DNA of 64,000 nucleotides from NCBI GenBank assembly GCA_012032345.1, contig JAAUQI010000019.1:1-64000 (forward strand), in the 5' to 3' direction. The notes beneath the pieces are model-generated. The model did not search any database, was not told where the DNA came from, and was given only the letters and a program-made list of their open reading frames with translations. Positions 51,046 through 60,832 of this stretch are shown piece after piece (positions within the stretch are counted from its first letter, which is position 1; each line of letters opens with the position of its first letter). The translations under genes were made by a program, and so were the position numbers. Source of the DNA: Leptolyngbyaceae cyanobacterium RM1_1_2 (GTDB taxonomy: Bacteria > Cyanobacteriota > Cyanobacteriia > Phormidesmidales > Phormidesmidaceae).

Positions 51046-51825
51046 ATGACACAGTTTCAAACTGAGACCGATGCCCGACCTGCTACGGGCGCTGAGCCTG
51101 TAATTGTGGCTAAAGATGTTGAAAAGTGGTACGACAACGGCTTTCACGTGCTCAAGGGCGTTGACCTGACGGTTAACCGAGGTGAAGTGGTCGTGGTGAT
51201 GGGGCCTTCGGGTTCAGGTAAGTCTACTTTTATTCGTACTTTTAACGCGCTGGAGCCTTATCAAAAAGGCAGTGTTGAAATTGACGGTATTTTGATTTCT
51301 CACGATCTCAAAGATATTGAGAAAGTCCGTAAAGAAGTCGGCATGGTGTTTCAGCAGTTCAACCTGTTTCCACACCTGACAGTTTTGCAAAACGTGACCC
51401 TAGCCCCGATTTGGGTACGTCGCTGGCCCAAGCGCAAAGCCAATGAGGTGGCGATGCAGCTCTTGGAGCGCGTGGGCATTGCTGAGCAGGCAAAGAAATT
51501 TCCTGGGCAGCTTTCAGGAGGACAGCAGCAGCGGGTTGCGATCGCCCGGTCATTAGCCATGCAGCCCAAAGCCATGCTGTTTGACGAACCTACTTCGGCC
51601 CTTGACCCAGAGATGGTACGTGAGGTGCTAGATGTCATGCGCGAACTCGCAGGAGAAGGCATGACGATGGTCTGTGTCACCCATGAAGTGGGCTTTGCCC
51701 GTGAAGTTGCCGATCGGGTAGTGCTGATGGCTGACGGCATCCTGGTTGAAGAAGGAACGCCGGATGCGTTTTTCAACAATCCTCAGGAGGAGCGCAGCCA
51801 GAAATTCCTGTCGCAGATTTTGTAG
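51046..51825 (+). CDS. bgtA: Amino-acid ABC transporter ATP-binding protein (BgtA/AapP-like)
   Basis: The 259-aa ATPase energises the importer. AAAGGAAA at 51031 sets the ATG at 51046 (in-frame upstream starts are weaker). Walker A is [12 protein letters not shown] near 56-67, Q-loop [20 protein letters not shown] near 97-116, signature [20 protein letters not shown] near 155-174, Walker [15 protein letters not shown] near 175, and the switch His in [10 protein letters not shown] near 210. The C terminus lacks an extra regulatory domain. It follows the permeases after a 204-bp gap. In Anabaena BgtA serves two amino-acid systems, so the symbol is by analogy. Confidence 0.9.
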   Translation: MTQFQTETDARPATGAEPVIVAKDVEKWYDNGFHVLKGVDLTVNRGEVVVVMGPSGSGKSTFIRTFNALEPYQKGSVEIDGILISHDLKDIEKVRKEVGMVFQQFNLFPHLTVLQNVTLAPIWVRRWPKRKANEVAMQLLERVGIAEQAKKFPGQLSGGQQQRVAIARSLAMQPKAMLFDEPTSALDPEMVREVLDVMRELAGEGMTMVCVTHEVGFAREVADRVVLMADGILVEEGTPDAFFNNPQEERSQKFLSQIL

Positions 51826-51834
51826 AGCGCAGGG

Positions 51835-52806
51835 CTAACGGTTTACCTCAGCAGAACTACCCGGCTTGAGCAGGGCCGGTAGGCGGGGGCGATCGCCCTC
51901 AGACTGCTCTTTCCAAAATTGAATTTTGACTTCGCATTCGAGGGCCTGACTGGCCTGCTGTAGGATATGCTCCTGCAAAGCAGCCACCTGTGCTTCAGCC
52001 TGTTGCAGCTGGTGACGGTAGTGGTCGCGCTCAGCCGCGATCGCCTGACACTGGTGCTTTGACTGAATTTGCAGGCGTGACTGTCGAGCTAGCTCTACCT
52101 CTAGGACATCTATTTTGCGCTGTTTTAGCTTCAGATCGTGAAATAGCTCAAACAGGGCCGTGTTGGCCTGAGCGTCTAGTGGCTGATCGGGTGGCTGATT
52201 TGGGGCGATCGCCTCGTCGGGGGATGCTGAAATAGATAAATCCCCAGATGGTTCCAGCGAGCTTTCTAGCTGCACCAGGGCTGACTGATAGCTCTTAAAA
52301 ACGGTTTCTAAGGTTTGAGTGTGCTGCTGTATCGCCTGCAGATGAGTCCCTAAGCTCACGGTTAGCATCCGAGCGACAAAGATTTCGGACTCTAGCTCAA
52401 CTCTAGGGCGCTGAGACAAAATAGCCGTGAAGCTGTCAGACTGGCAGTGTTTTTGCAGGCGAACCAGATAGCTTTGAATTTCTATTTCGCTCTGCTGGGT
52501 GCGAATTTTAAGTTTCTGCAGCTGCTCCTGCTGCTTTTCCATCCACTGCTCTGCCTGGTTGACAAACTGATGCAAAAGCTGCTGCTGCCACTGCTGCTTG
52601 CGCTTGAGCTGGGTTTGCAGATGGGTGATTACCTGCTGCTGAGCATTGGCGAAATGTTCGGTCTTAATCAGTTGTGATTCAACTAGGTGCTGGGTCGCCA
52701 CCCGAATCTGCAGGTTTTCTAGAGAATCGAGAGCCTGATCAAGGGCCTGCTGCAGGTCACAAATTCGCTGAACCAACCGAAAATCAAGAGATCTAGGCTC
52801 AGGCAT
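51835..52806 (-). CDS. Gln-rich coiled-coil protein, unknown function
   Basis: A 323-aa protein from the ATG at 52806 (an upstream in-frame ATG adds 13 residues). Two long coiled-coil regions (about 10-180 and 215-300) with heptad-like Leu and Gln runs (QQQVITHLQTQLKRKQQWQQ, then QLQQAEAQVAALQEHILQQA) are separated by a Pro/Ser/Ala-rich linker (ISASPDEAIAPNQPPDQPLD). No membrane segment or enzyme motif is present. Such proteins are common in cyanobacteria and often structural or scaffold-like. It converges with the ABC ATPase gene, 9 bp apart. Confidence 0.8.
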   Translation of the reverse strand: MPEPRSLDFRLVQRICDLQQALDQALDSLENLQIRVATQHLVESQLIKTEHFANAQQQVITHLQTQLKRKQQWQQQLLHQFVNQAEQWMEKQQEQLQKLKIRTQQSEIEIQSYLVRLQKHCQSDSFTAILSQRPRVELESEIFVARMLTVSLGTHLQAIQQHTQTLETVFKSYQSALVQLESSLEPSGDLSISASPDEAIAPNQPPDQPLDAQANTALFELFHDLKLKQRKIDVLEVELARQSRLQIQSKHQCQAIAAERDHYRHQLQQAEAQVAALQEHILQQASQALECEVKIQFWKEQSEGDRPRLPALLKPGSSAEVNR

Positions 52807-52960
52807 AAGGTTAGACCATTCGCAGCACAGTCGGACTGCCGCCAATGTAGCAAAGCTCTCCTCAATTCACCGTTTTAGAGGCGACACTTACAGCCAATCT
52901 CACAAAACTTTATAGACTAACCGCGATCGCCGTGGCAAACTCATCCGAATGGCTACATCA

Positions 52961-53857
52961 CTAAGGCACAATACCTGCTGGCAGTGACGTCACATAGTCT
53001 GCGATCGCGCCGGGATGGGTCAGCCAGACGCGATCGCTGAGCCGCTCTGCCTGCTGGGCGACGTGCTTGAGGGCACGTCGCAGATGCCGCAGGCGAAACG
53101 GCTGCCCGACAATGTAAGGATGCAGCGCAATCCCGTAGACCAAGGGCTGCTGCTGCGACTGCTCCAGCATTTCATCAAAGTTATCAACAATCATCTCAGC
53201 AAACTCAGCCGCGCTGGTGCGACGCACCGCGATCGCGGGGATATCATTAATCTCCTGGGGGTAAGGAATGGCGAGCAGTCTCTCCTGACGGGCCTTAAAC
53301 CACAGGGGCTGATCGTCACAGCACCAGTCTAAGCAGTAGGTATAGCCTGCTGATTGCAGCAGATCCAGGGTCTGATGGCTTTGGGCAATCCAGGGGCCTA
53401 ACCAGCCCTGAGGCGGCTTGCCTTCATGGTGAGTTAGGGTTTTGGTGGTGTCTGCAATCAGCTGCTTTTCTTCGGTTTCTGAGAGGGCGCTCTGGCGCTC
53501 AGAATTGGTGCGACCGTGGGCGACAATCTCATCGCCGCGATCGCGGAAAGCCGCGACCACCTCCGGGCAGTAGTCATAGATGGCAGCATTAACCAGCACC
53601 GCCACTGGCAGACCCAGCTCTGCAAACAAATCTAGCAGTCGCCAAACGCCAACTCGATTACCATAGTCTCGCCAGGCATAGTTGAGCACATCAGGCTGCG
53701 GCCCACCGGGAGCTAGTTCCGCCCCTAGCCCCTCACCAAAAGCAAAATGCTCTAAGTTGAGGGCAATATAGACAGCTAGCCGTCGATCTTCTGGCCAGCC
53801 ATAATCTGCCCGTTGAACAATTGGGGAATAAGAATAGCGTTTGTGGCTAGGAAGCAT
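52961..53857 (-). CDS. Polysaccharide deacetylase-family protein (PuuE allantoinase-like)
   Basis: A 298-aa NodB-fold protein without signal peptide. RRLAVYIALNLEHFAFG near residue 25 is the first strand, where the metal-binding Asp of NodB enzymes is replaced by Asn-Leu-Glu. RVGVWRLLDLFAELGLPVAV near 68 is the helix after it, IVAHGRTNSERQ near 110 carries the metal-binding His, and ALHPYIVGQPFRLRHLRRAL near 245-264 holds the second His. This layout is that of PuuE-type allantoinases and related deacetylases. Which reaction it performs is not clear. Convergent/divergent neighbours give no operon. Confidence 0.85.
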   Translation of the reverse strand: MLPSHKRYSYSPIVQRADYGWPEDRRLAVYIALNLEHFAFGEGLGAELAPGGPQPDVLNYAWRDYGNRVGVWRLLDLFAELGLPVAVLVNAAIYDYCPEVVAAFRDRGDEIVAHGRTNSERQSALSETEEKQLIADTTKTLTHHEGKPPQGWLGPWIAQSHQTLDLLQSAGYTYCLDWCCDDQPLWFKARQERLLAIPYPQEINDIPAIAVRRTSAAEFAEMIVDNFDEMLEQSQQQPLVYGIALHPYIVGQPFRLRHLRRALKHVAQQAERLSDRVWLTHPGAIADYVTSLPAGIVP

Positions 53858-54084
53858 GGCTGAAAAGCACCTGAGTCTGAAATAATAGGGCTGAAAGAAA
53901 TTTAGGCTATTTGGGTTAAAGTTTATGCAGCCTATGAACAGCTAATGCTTAATTAGTTGTGAGTTGCTTTTTATAGACTTTTACCAGATTTATACATAGC
54001 CTCGCTCAAAGCATCCTCCTGGGGTGCAAGTCAGCTCAGTATCGTCCCAGTTGCCGTGTTTAAATTCAACATAAGGATTCGGTG

Positions 54085-55950
54085 ATGCAGGATTCTAAGA
54101 CATCTTCTGCTAAAGGATGGCAGCGACTGGCAGTTTTCGGCATGAGCGCTATCAGCGGTTTAGGGTTGGCGGTGCTCACGCTGTTTTGGCTTGACCACCA
54201 GAAATCTCAGGCAGACACGCCAGTGCCGACGGCTCAGCCTATTAGTCAACAAGTCACCCAAGTCTTGGTTAATGCCTTGCCGATCGCCCTGCTAAACGGG
54301 CTGTCGGGTGAAGCTCAATCAGCAGCGGCTCAGATCTGTATTCCAACGGCAAGTCTAGCGCAGGCATCCACCAGTGCCGCCCCGGTAGCCGCCGGCACAA
54401 TCGCTGCCAGTGCGGCCATTGGGCAGGCTATTGGCCGGATGAATCTGGAGCTAGCGCCGCGCGCCGTACCCATTCCCTGGCCTCAGATTCACGCGCAGGC
54501 GCAGCTAGCCCAGGTACCCGTGATAATGTATCACGATATCCTAGCTGAAAAAGAAGTTTTCTTTGACGTCCTCCCAGAGGAGCTAGAGCAAGACTTTGAG
54601 CTGATTCACAGCAGCGGGCTGACCCCGGTGAGTCTAGACCAGCTCGTAAATCACCTCAGAACCGGCACGCCGCTGCCCGACAAGCCTGTTTTGCTGACGT
54701 TTGATGATGGCTATGCCGGTCACTACACCTATGTTTATCCGCTGCTAAAGCGCTATGGCTATCCGGCTACCTTCTCGGTTTTTACAGGCAAGCTAGACGG
54801 CGATATCGTCGGACGCTCCACCCTGACTTGGGATCAGGTACAGCAGATGGCTACCGATCCCCTGGTGACGATCGCAGCTCACAGCGTCACCCACCCTCGG
54901 GATCTGCGTCTCCTCACCGACGAGGAACTGCATCGGGAAGTTTTTGAGTCTAAGCGCCTGGTTGAAGAGAAAATTGGTCAGCCAGTTCGCTACTTTACCT
55001 ACCCGGAAGGCAAGTACGACGAGCGCGTGGCTAAGGTGGTCGCAGAGGCCGGATACCTGGCTGCCCTGACGATGGACGATGTTGACGAGCGCTTTGCTGG
55101 AGCCTCTGAAAATCTGCTGGCGATCGCCCGCTTTGGCCAGTCTCGCTTGGAAGACGTGATTGAAGACGCCTGGGGTGGGCCACCTGTGGCAATTGAGCCA
55201 GGGCACTTTGACTTTGGTTCAAACGTCGGCCTGCATCGTTTTACCCTCGACGATATTCCCCTCTTTTTAGTCACGGGGGGAGTCCCTACCACAATTCACG
55301 CCGACAGTCGCTATCAGGTGTCTGAGATTATTGCCAATACTGAGGCGGTTGCCGCTGTAGACGGCGCTTTCTTCTCGCTCAAATATCTTGACTCCAACAC
55401 CATGATTGGGCCTATTTTCAGCCAGTCAACCGGAGAATTTGTCCCCGGTAATAAGGGCGAAAATCCGCTGCTGAAAGGACGACCGCTGGTGCTGATCAGT
55501 CCTGATAAAGTGGAGTTTGTGCCTTTTGACCCCGACCAGCACAATACGCTGGCGGGGATTCAGGCTGAAGTTCCTGACGTCACCAATGCTTTTGTTGCTG
55601 CCGCCTGGTTGGTGAAAGATTCTCAGCCGCGAGAAGCCCACATGTTTGGCAATTTGTTTGACTTTGACGCTGAACGGCACCGGGCTTTTTGGGGCATTGA
55701 TCAGGCCGGACGCCCGGTGATTGGGGTTTCTAATGACCGGGTCAGCTCTATGCACTTGGGGACACTGCTGAGCCAGCTGGGGCTGCGAGACGCGGTGATG
55801 CTAGACTCTGGGGCCAGTACTTCTCTAGCCTACAAGGGTGAGTCGCTGATGCGCTATACGCCGCGCCCAGTGCCTCATGTGGTGGCGCTGCTGCCGCCCC
55901 AGCCAGACTGTTTGCCCTTAGCCTCAAGTAATGTACCGGCTCAGAGGTAA
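54085..55950 (+). CDS. NodB polysaccharide deacetylase fused to phosphodiester glycosidase (NAGPA/DUF2233) domain
   Basis: AAGGA (54073-54077) fixes the ATG at 54085, giving 621 aa. A hydrophobic helix (LAVFGMSAISGLGLAVLTLF) near 15-35 anchors or exports it. A NodB domain follows: VPVIMYHDILAEKEVFFDVL near 150-170, LLTFDDGYAGHYTYVYPLLK near 207-226 (metal Asp pair), and IAAHSVTHPRDLRLL near 265 (metal His pair). From about 375 to 610 a phosphodiester-glycosidase-like domain reads TTIHADSRYQVSEIIANTEA, AVDGAFFSL, and the conserved MLDSGASTSLAYKG near 572. All metal residues are present. It probably modifies extracellular glycan. It is 15 bp from the following Ap4A phosphorylase-like gene. Confidence 0.88.
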   Translation: MQDSKTSSAKGWQRLAVFGMSAISGLGLAVLTLFWLDHQKSQADTPVPTAQPISQQVTQVLVNALPIALLNGLSGEAQSAAAQICIPTASLAQASTSAAPVAAGTIAASAAIGQAIGRMNLELAPRAVPIPWPQIHAQAQLAQVPVIMYHDILAEKEVFFDVLPEELEQDFELIHSSGLTPVSLDQLVNHLRTGTPLPDKPVLLTFDDGYAGHYTYVYPLLKRYGYPATFSVFTGKLDGDIVGRSTLTWDQVQQMATDPLVTIAAHSVTHPRDLRLLTDEELHREVFESKRLVEEKIGQPVRYFTYPEGKYDERVAKVVAEAGYLAALTMDDVDERFAGASENLLAIARFGQSRLEDVIEDAWGGPPVAIEPGHFDFGSNVGLHRFTLDDIPLFLVTGGVPTTIHADSRYQVSEIIANTEAVAAVDGAFFSLKYLDSNTMIGPIFSQSTGEFVPGNKGENPLLKGRPLVLISPDKVEFVPFDPDQHNTLAGIQAEVPDVTNAFVAAAWLVKDSQPREAHMFGNLFDFDAERHRAFWGIDQAGRPVIGVSNDRVSSMHLGTLLSQLGLRDAVMLDSGASTSLAYKGESLMRYTPRPVPHVVALLPPQPDCLPLASSNVPAQR

Positions 55951-55965
55951 GGAGGGGTAGGGGCT

Positions 55966-56865
55966 ATGGCTTTTGATTCATCCTCGTTGTGCTTTGAGGC
56001 CGGTACCCTTGAGCAAAAGATCGCTGCCTGCACCCAGCAGGCTTTGCGCTCTGGGGCGCTGCAGTCGATTTCAACTGAGTATGAGCGGGTTGAAGATGCC
56101 GGGATCTCTTTTGTCGTGCGCATCTTAGCCAACCTGGTGCGCAAAGAAAAAGCACAAAAGCAGCGGCCCAAGGACTTTAATCCGTTTTTGCCCTATGAGG
56201 CAGATCTGTTTGTGACTGATCTTTCGGAGACTCACCTGTGTCTGCTGAATAAATTTAACGTAGTCGATCATCATATTCTGCTGGTGACCCATGATTTTGA
56301 ATCTCAGGAGCGCTGGCTCAACTGGCAAGATTTTCAGGCGGTTTGGGCCTGTCTGTCTGAAATTGACGGCTTTGCTTTTTACAACGGTGGCAAAGCGGCG
56401 GGGGCTAGCCAACCCCATAAGCATTTGCAGATCGTGCCGCTACCCCTAGTGGACGGCGCGGCAGGTCTGCCAGTTGAAACTGCGATCGCGGCGGCTGAGT
56501 TCTACAACGGGGTGGGGCGATCGCCGCTGTTACCGTTTGCCCATGCCATTGGCCGCATTGATTGTCTGACCCCGCCGGATTCAATGGCAAAACTCTCTTT
56601 AACTTTGTATCAGCAGCTCTTAGCCGCCAGCGGCATTGAGTATCAAGGCGATCGCCAAACGGCTGCCTACAACTGGCTGGCAACCCGACGGTGGATGATG
56701 GTAGTAGCGCGATCGTGCGAAAGCTACCAGTCTATTGCGGTCAACGCTTTGGGCTATGGGGGATCGCTGTTGGTCAGAAACAGCTCACAAATGCAGCAGC
56801 TGAAGCAGCTAGGTGCCCTTAATCTATTGTCTAAAGTGGGGCGCTCTTTTGCTCACACTGCCTGA
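55966..56865 (+). CDS. Ap4A phosphorylase-like protein (ATP adenylyltransferase, HIT superfamily)
   Basis: Such enzymes split diadenosine tetraphosphate into ATP and ADP. The 299-aa protein has the ATP-adenylyltransferase layout: FNPFLPYEADLFVTDLSETH near 71-90, LNKFNVVDHHILLVTHDFE near 92-110, FAFYNGGKAAGASQPHKHLQ near 136-155 containing the HIT-like H-K-H triad, and YNWLATRRWMMVVARSCESY near 225-244. A GGAGGGG site at 55951-55957 sets the ATG. Its 3' end overlaps the convergent gamma-glutamylcyclotransferase gene by 13 bp. Confidence 0.88.
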   Translation: MAFDSSSLCFEAGTLEQKIAACTQQALRSGALQSISTEYERVEDAGISFVVRILANLVRKEKAQKQRPKDFNPFLPYEADLFVTDLSETHLCLLNKFNVVDHHILLVTHDFESQERWLNWQDFQAVWACLSEIDGFAFYNGGKAAGASQPHKHLQIVPLPLVDGAAGLPVETAIAAAEFYNGVGRSPLLPFAHAIGRIDCLTPPDSMAKLSLTLYQQLLAASGIEYQGDRQTAAYNWLATRRWMMVVARSCESYQSIAVNALGYGGSLLVRNSSQMQQLKQLGALNLLSKVGRSFAHTA

Positions 56866-57263
56866 CAATCTGCTGCACTCCAGACCCCCGCAGGCAGATG
56901 CTTGCCGCTCAGGGCGCTGACTTTCTGTGCCGTCATCACATACATCCAGGCATCTCCCAGGGGCGTTAGATCAGGGGCAAACACTGGACGCCACAGCCGC
57001 TGGTATTCGTTTTTGTCAGGCGGGCGATCGCTGTGAAAATCCTCTAGCTGATCAAGCCGCTGCAAAATTTCCGGCTGCGCCAGGCTCAGCAGCACGCCAG
57101 AGACCCAGCCAGCCCCCACCGTCATGGCCGGATAGCCCAGCGGCAAATGGTAAAGCTGACCGGGGGTTATAGCCGCGATCGCCTCTAAGACAGCAGCGCC
57201 GCAGTAACTATCGTGGTAAGGCTCTCCCGGCTTTAAGGTGCCGTAGACGAAGACCTGTAGCAT
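56853..57263 (-). CDS. Gamma-glutamylcyclotransferase (GGCT/AIG2-like)
   Basis: The 136-aa protein starts at ATG 57263, where MLQVFVYGTLKPGEPYHDSY is the classical opening. The longer in-frame extension lies over the leuS start region and is not used. QLYHLPLGYPAMTV near 41-54, with a VSGVLL strand and LDQLEDFHSDR near 80, follows, including a Glu that matches the catalytic acid position of GGCT folds. It would release 5-oxoproline from gamma-glutamyl amines. It converges on the Ap4A phosphorylase gene with a 13-bp overlap and diverges from leuS. Confidence 0.88.
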   Translation of the reverse strand: MLQVFVYGTLKPGEPYHDSYCGAAVLEAIAAITPGQLYHLPLGYPAMTVGAGWVSGVLLSLAQPEILQRLDQLEDFHSDRPPDKNEYQRLWRPVFAPDLTPLGDAWMYVMTAQKVSALSGKHLPAGVWSAADCQAV

Positions 57264-57322
57264 AGTTTCTAGAACAGCTAGAATTGGGTAAGTCTTAGCG
57301 TAGCAAGCGTAGGAGTTAGAGC

Positions 57323-59902
57323 GTGGAGTCCAAGTACGAGCCAGCAGCAATCGAAGCAAAGTGGCAGCAAACCTGGGCCTCAGAAGGACTCGACCAGACG
57401 CCTGACCTAGAGCGGCCAAAATTTTACGCGCTCTCGATGTTTCCCTACCCATCGGGTAGCCTGCACATGGGCCACGTCCGCAACTACACAATTACCGATG
57501 TGATTGCGCGGGTAAAGCGGATGCAGGGCTACCGGGTTTTGCACCCGATGGGCTGGGATGCTTTTGGCCTGCCAGCGGAAAATGCGGCGATCGATCGCGG
57601 CATTCACCCGGCCCAGTGGACAGAGCAAAATATTGCTCAAATGCGATCGCAGCTCCAGCGCTTGGGGCTTTCCTACGACTGGAGTCGTGAAGTTGCCACC
57701 TGTGATCCTGACTATTACCGCTGGACCCAGTGGATTTTTTTACAGTTTTTGGAAGCGGGGCTGGCCTATCAGCGTCAGGCTGCGGTCAATTGGGATCCGG
57801 TGGATCAAACTGTGCTGGCCAATGAGCAGGTAGACAGCGCCGGCCGCTCTTGGCGATCGGGGGCGCTGGTGGAGCGCAAGCTGCTGAAGCAGTGGTTTCT
57901 CAAGATTACTGACTACGCAGAGCAGCTTTTGCAAGATCTCGATCAGCTCTCTGGCTGGCCAGAGCGAGTCAGGCTGATGCAGGAACACTGGATTGGCAAG
58001 TCTACTGGGGCGCGAGTAGTTTTTACCACCGCCGCCGGGGACGATCTACCTGTATTTACCACCCGGCCCGATACGCTCTGGGGGGCTACCTTCATGGTAC
58101 TTTCCCCCGAACACCCACTGGTCGAAAAGCTCACCGCCCCCGACCGGGTCGCTGCGATCGCAGACTACCAGAAAGAAGCCGCCCAAAAGAGCGACATTGA
58201 CCGCAGCGACGAAAGCCGCGAAAAAACGGGCGTCTGGACAGGCAGCTACGCAATTAATCCGGTCAACGACGAGAACATCCCAATCTGGATTGCCGACTAC
58301 GTGCTGATGGGCTACGGCACCGGGGCGATTATGGCTGTGCCAGCCCACGACCCGCGCGACTTTGAGTTTGCCCAGCGCTTCAGCTTGCCGATTCGCGGGG
58401 TGGTGCAGCCAGCCGACCCCAGCCTGGATGTCAACAACCTGACTCAAGCCTGGACGGAGGGGGGCAAGATGGTCAACTCAGGGCCGCTAGATGGCATCCC
58501 CGCAGGCAAAGGTACCGGGGAGAGTGTAGCAGCGGCGATCGCCTATCTAGAAGCCAACGGCAAAGGCCAACCTCAGGTCAACTACCGCCTGCGGGACTGG
58601 CTGATTTCGCGCCAGCGCTACTGGGGCGTGCCAATTCCGGTGATTCACTGCCCTGATTGCGGCCCCGTGCCCGTGCCTGCCGATCAGCTGCCGGTGCTTC
58701 TCCCTGAAGACGTTGAGTTTTCCGGGCGCGGCGCGTCTCCCCTGGCCCAGCTCGAAGCCTGGACTCAGGTACCCTGCCCCACCTGCGGCACCCCAGCCAG
58801 GCGAGAAACCGACACGATGGATACCTTTATTGACTCATCCTGGTACTTTTTGCGCTATGCCGATGCCCGCAACCAGCAGCAGGCATTTGCCCCAGCCAAG
58901 GTCAATGACTGGCTGCCCGTCGATCAGTACGTGGGCGGTATTGAGCACGCCATTTTACATTTGCTCTACTCGCGCTTTTTTGCCAAAGTGCTGCGCGATC
59001 GCGGCCTGCTCAACTTTGATGAGCCGTTTAAGCGGCTGCTGACCCAGGGCATGGTGCAAAACATCACCTACAAAAATCCCAAAACGGGCAAATATGTCCC
59101 GACCAGCCAGATTCAGGATCCGCAAAATCCTGCTGATCCCGAGACGGGAGATGCCCTCGAAGCCTTTTACGAGAAGATGTCTAAGTCTAAGTACAACGGC
59201 GTCGATCCCCAAGTGGTTTTGAGCAAATACGGGGCCGATACTGCCCGCATGTTTATTCTATTTAAGGCACCGCCTGAAAAAGATTTGGAATGGGACGATG
59301 CTGATGTTGAGGGCCAGTTTCGCTTTTTGAATCGGGTTTGGCGCTTGGTAAATAGCTTCATTGAGGCTCACAACGGAGCTAATCCGCCCCAGATTGATCA
59401 GGCTAGCTTAAGCAAAGCCGAAAAAGACCTGCGGCGAGCCACCCACACCGCGATTAAAGAAATCTCAGAGGACGTAACCGACGACTACCAGTTCAACACA
59501 GCGGTGTCCGAACTGATGAAGCTCAGCAACGCCATCACCGAAGCTGACTGCTCCGGCTCCCCAGCTTATGCTGAGGCCGTGCTAACGCTGGTTTTGCTCC
59601 TAGCTCCTTTTGGGCCTCATTTAGCCGCCGAACTCTGGCAGCAGCTCGGCCAGAAAGGCTCTGTGCATGAGCAAATTTGGCCGATCTACGCGCCCGCAGC
59701 CCTGGTAGCCGATGAAATCACGCTGGTGATTCAGATTAAAGGCAAAACGCGGGGCACCCTCCAGGTGCCTGCTGCTGCCAGCAAAGCTGATTTAGAGCGC
59801 TACGCCCGTGAGTCAGAGGTGGCTCAGCGGTACATTGGCGATCAGACGGTTAAAAAAGTCATTGTGGTACCGGGTAAACTCGTTAACTTTGTAGTTGCTT
59901 AA
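57323..59902 (+). CDS. leuS: Leucyl-tRNA synthetase
   Basis: LeuRS charges tRNA-Leu. A GTG at 57323 with AGGAG (57311-57315) is the start, giving [18 protein letters not shown] and an 859-aa enzyme of the usual bacterial length. The HIGH motif is HMGH at residues 48-51, the editing domain contains [20 protein letters not shown] near 245-264, a zinc-knuckle-like CPDCG/CPTCG region is near 445-490, and the KMSKS loop is [12 protein letters not shown] near 617-628. The C-terminal anticodon-binding and LSD regions are complete. It is followed by a weak terminator. Confidence 0.97.
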   Translation: MESKYEPAAIEAKWQQTWASEGLDQTPDLERPKFYALSMFPYPSGSLHMGHVRNYTITDVIARVKRMQGYRVLHPMGWDAFGLPAENAAIDRGIHPAQWTEQNIAQMRSQLQRLGLSYDWSREVATCDPDYYRWTQWIFLQFLEAGLAYQRQAAVNWDPVDQTVLANEQVDSAGRSWRSGALVERKLLKQWFLKITDYAEQLLQDLDQLSGWPERVRLMQEHWIGKSTGARVVFTTAAGDDLPVFTTRPDTLWGATFMVLSPEHPLVEKLTAPDRVAAIADYQKEAAQKSDIDRSDESREKTGVWTGSYAINPVNDENIPIWIADYVLMGYGTGAIMAVPAHDPRDFEFAQRFSLPIRGVVQPADPSLDVNNLTQAWTEGGKMVNSGPLDGIPAGKGTGESVAAAIAYLEANGKGQPQVNYRLRDWLISRQRYWGVPIPVIHCPDCGPVPVPADQLPVLLPEDVEFSGRGASPLAQLEAWTQVPCPTCGTPARRETDTMDTFIDSSWYFLRYADARNQQQAFAPAKVNDWLPVDQYVGGIEHAILHLLYSRFFAKVLRDRGLLNFDEPFKRLLTQGMVQNITYKNPKTGKYVPTSQIQDPQNPADPETGDALEAFYEKMSKSKYNGVDPQVVLSKYGADTARMFILFKAPPEKDLEWDDADVEGQFRFLNRVWRLVNSFIEAHNGANPPQIDQASLSKAEKDLRRATHTAIKEISEDVTDDYQFNTAVSELMKLSNAITEADCSGSPAYAEAVLTLVLLLAPFGPHLAAELWQQLGQKGSVHEQIWPIYAPAALVADEITLVIQIKGKTRGTLQVPAAASKADLERYARESEVAQRYIGDQTVKKVIVVPGKLVNFVVA

Positions 59903-59912
59903 GCATTGGCTC

Positions 59913-59945
59913 AAGCCGCTGGAGTCCTAAGGATAGAGGCTTTTT
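59913..59945 (+). terminator. Weak terminator after leuS
   Basis: AAGCC (59913-59917) and GGCTT (59938-59942) form a 5-bp stem with a long loop, and the T-run starts inside the right arm (TTTTTG). Confidence 0.4.
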
Positions 59946-60039
59946 GCTCCATCCCCAGACAGATTTTCTGTAAAATATTGTTCGCTTAACTTAAGTAAGT
60001 GCTTGTAAAATTAATTTGTAACAGCTCTACCAAACTTGT

Positions 60040-60798
60040 ATGTCATCCCTGGAGCTTGCTCAAGTTCAGTCAAGTATTCGCGTGGGCTTAGGCCGGGTTC
60101 TCATCGTTGAAGATGAAGAGCTGATTCGAGAAACAATTGCGCTGGCCTTAGCCGAAGAAGGATTTGAAGTTTCTGTGGCCGAAGATGGGCTAAGTGCTTT
60201 GGATATCCTAGGAGGGACAGTCAACGGTCTCAACGACCCGGCTCCTGATATTAGCTTAGTCATCTTAGACCTGATGCTGCCCGGCATGAACGGGCTTGAT
60301 CTCTGTCGGCTAGTGCGACATCAGGGCATGGGTGTGCCTATCATAATTCTCAGCGCCAAGGGAACCGAAACCGACCGGGTAGTAGGCTTAGAGGTAGGGG
60401 CCGATGACTATCTGGCTAAGCCTTTTGGGATGCGAGAGCTGGTTGCCCGCTGTCGGGCTTTGCTGCGGCGATCGCGGCTGACGGCCAAGCAGGAAGACGA
60501 GCCAGTGTTACGATTTCAAGACATTACGCTCTATCCCAGAGAATGCCGAGTTTTTCTCAAGAGTGAGGAGCTGAGCCTTTCCCCCAAAGAGTTTCGCATT
60601 CTGGAGCTGTTCATGAGCCAGCCGCGCCGGGTCTGGTCGCGCGATCAAATTATTGATCAGGTTTGGGGGCATGACTTTATGGGCGACAACAAAACAGTGG
60701 ATGTGCATATTCGCTGGATTCGAGAAAAGCTTGAGATCGATCCCAGCAATCCTCAGTATTTGAAGACAGTGCGGGGGTTTGGCTATCGCCTGGGCTAG
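60040..60798 (+). CDS. OmpR/PhoB-family response regulator
   Basis: A 252-aa DNA-binding response regulator. A receiver domain spans about residues 18-140: RVLIVEDEELIRETIALALA, phospho-acceptor D77 in VILDLMLPG, Thr/Ser switch in IIILSAKGTE near 105, and Lys in DDYLAKPFG near 126. A winged-helix domain follows at 155-252 with LSLSPKEFRILELFMSQPRR, the recognition helix in NKTVDVHIRWIREKLE, and the wing GFGYRLG. It resembles cyanobacterial SphR/NblR/RppA-type regulators, but I cannot assign one. It is 34 bp upstream of gamma-glutamyltransferase and probably cotranscribed with it. The histidine kinase at 62.5 kb is convergent with both. Confidence 0.93.
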   Translation: MSSLELAQVQSSIRVGLGRVLIVEDEELIRETIALALAEEGFEVSVAEDGLSALDILGGTVNGLNDPAPDISLVILDLMLPGMNGLDLCRLVRHQGMGVPIIILSAKGTETDRVVGLEVGADDYLAKPFGMRELVARCRALLRRSRLTAKQEDEPVLRFQDITLYPRECRVFLKSEELSLSPKEFRILELFMSQPRRVWSRDQIIDQVWGHDFMGDNKTVDVHIRWIREKLEIDPSNPQYLKTVRGFGYRLG

Positions 60799-60832
60799 CC
60801 GAATCCAAACCCGCAAAGGAGCTTAAAGCGCT

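Noticed and set aside
57264-57491. N-terminal extension of the gamma-glutamylcyclotransferase
   Set aside because: It covers the leuS start region on the other strand and has no homology-like features; the family's normal N terminus begins at 57263.
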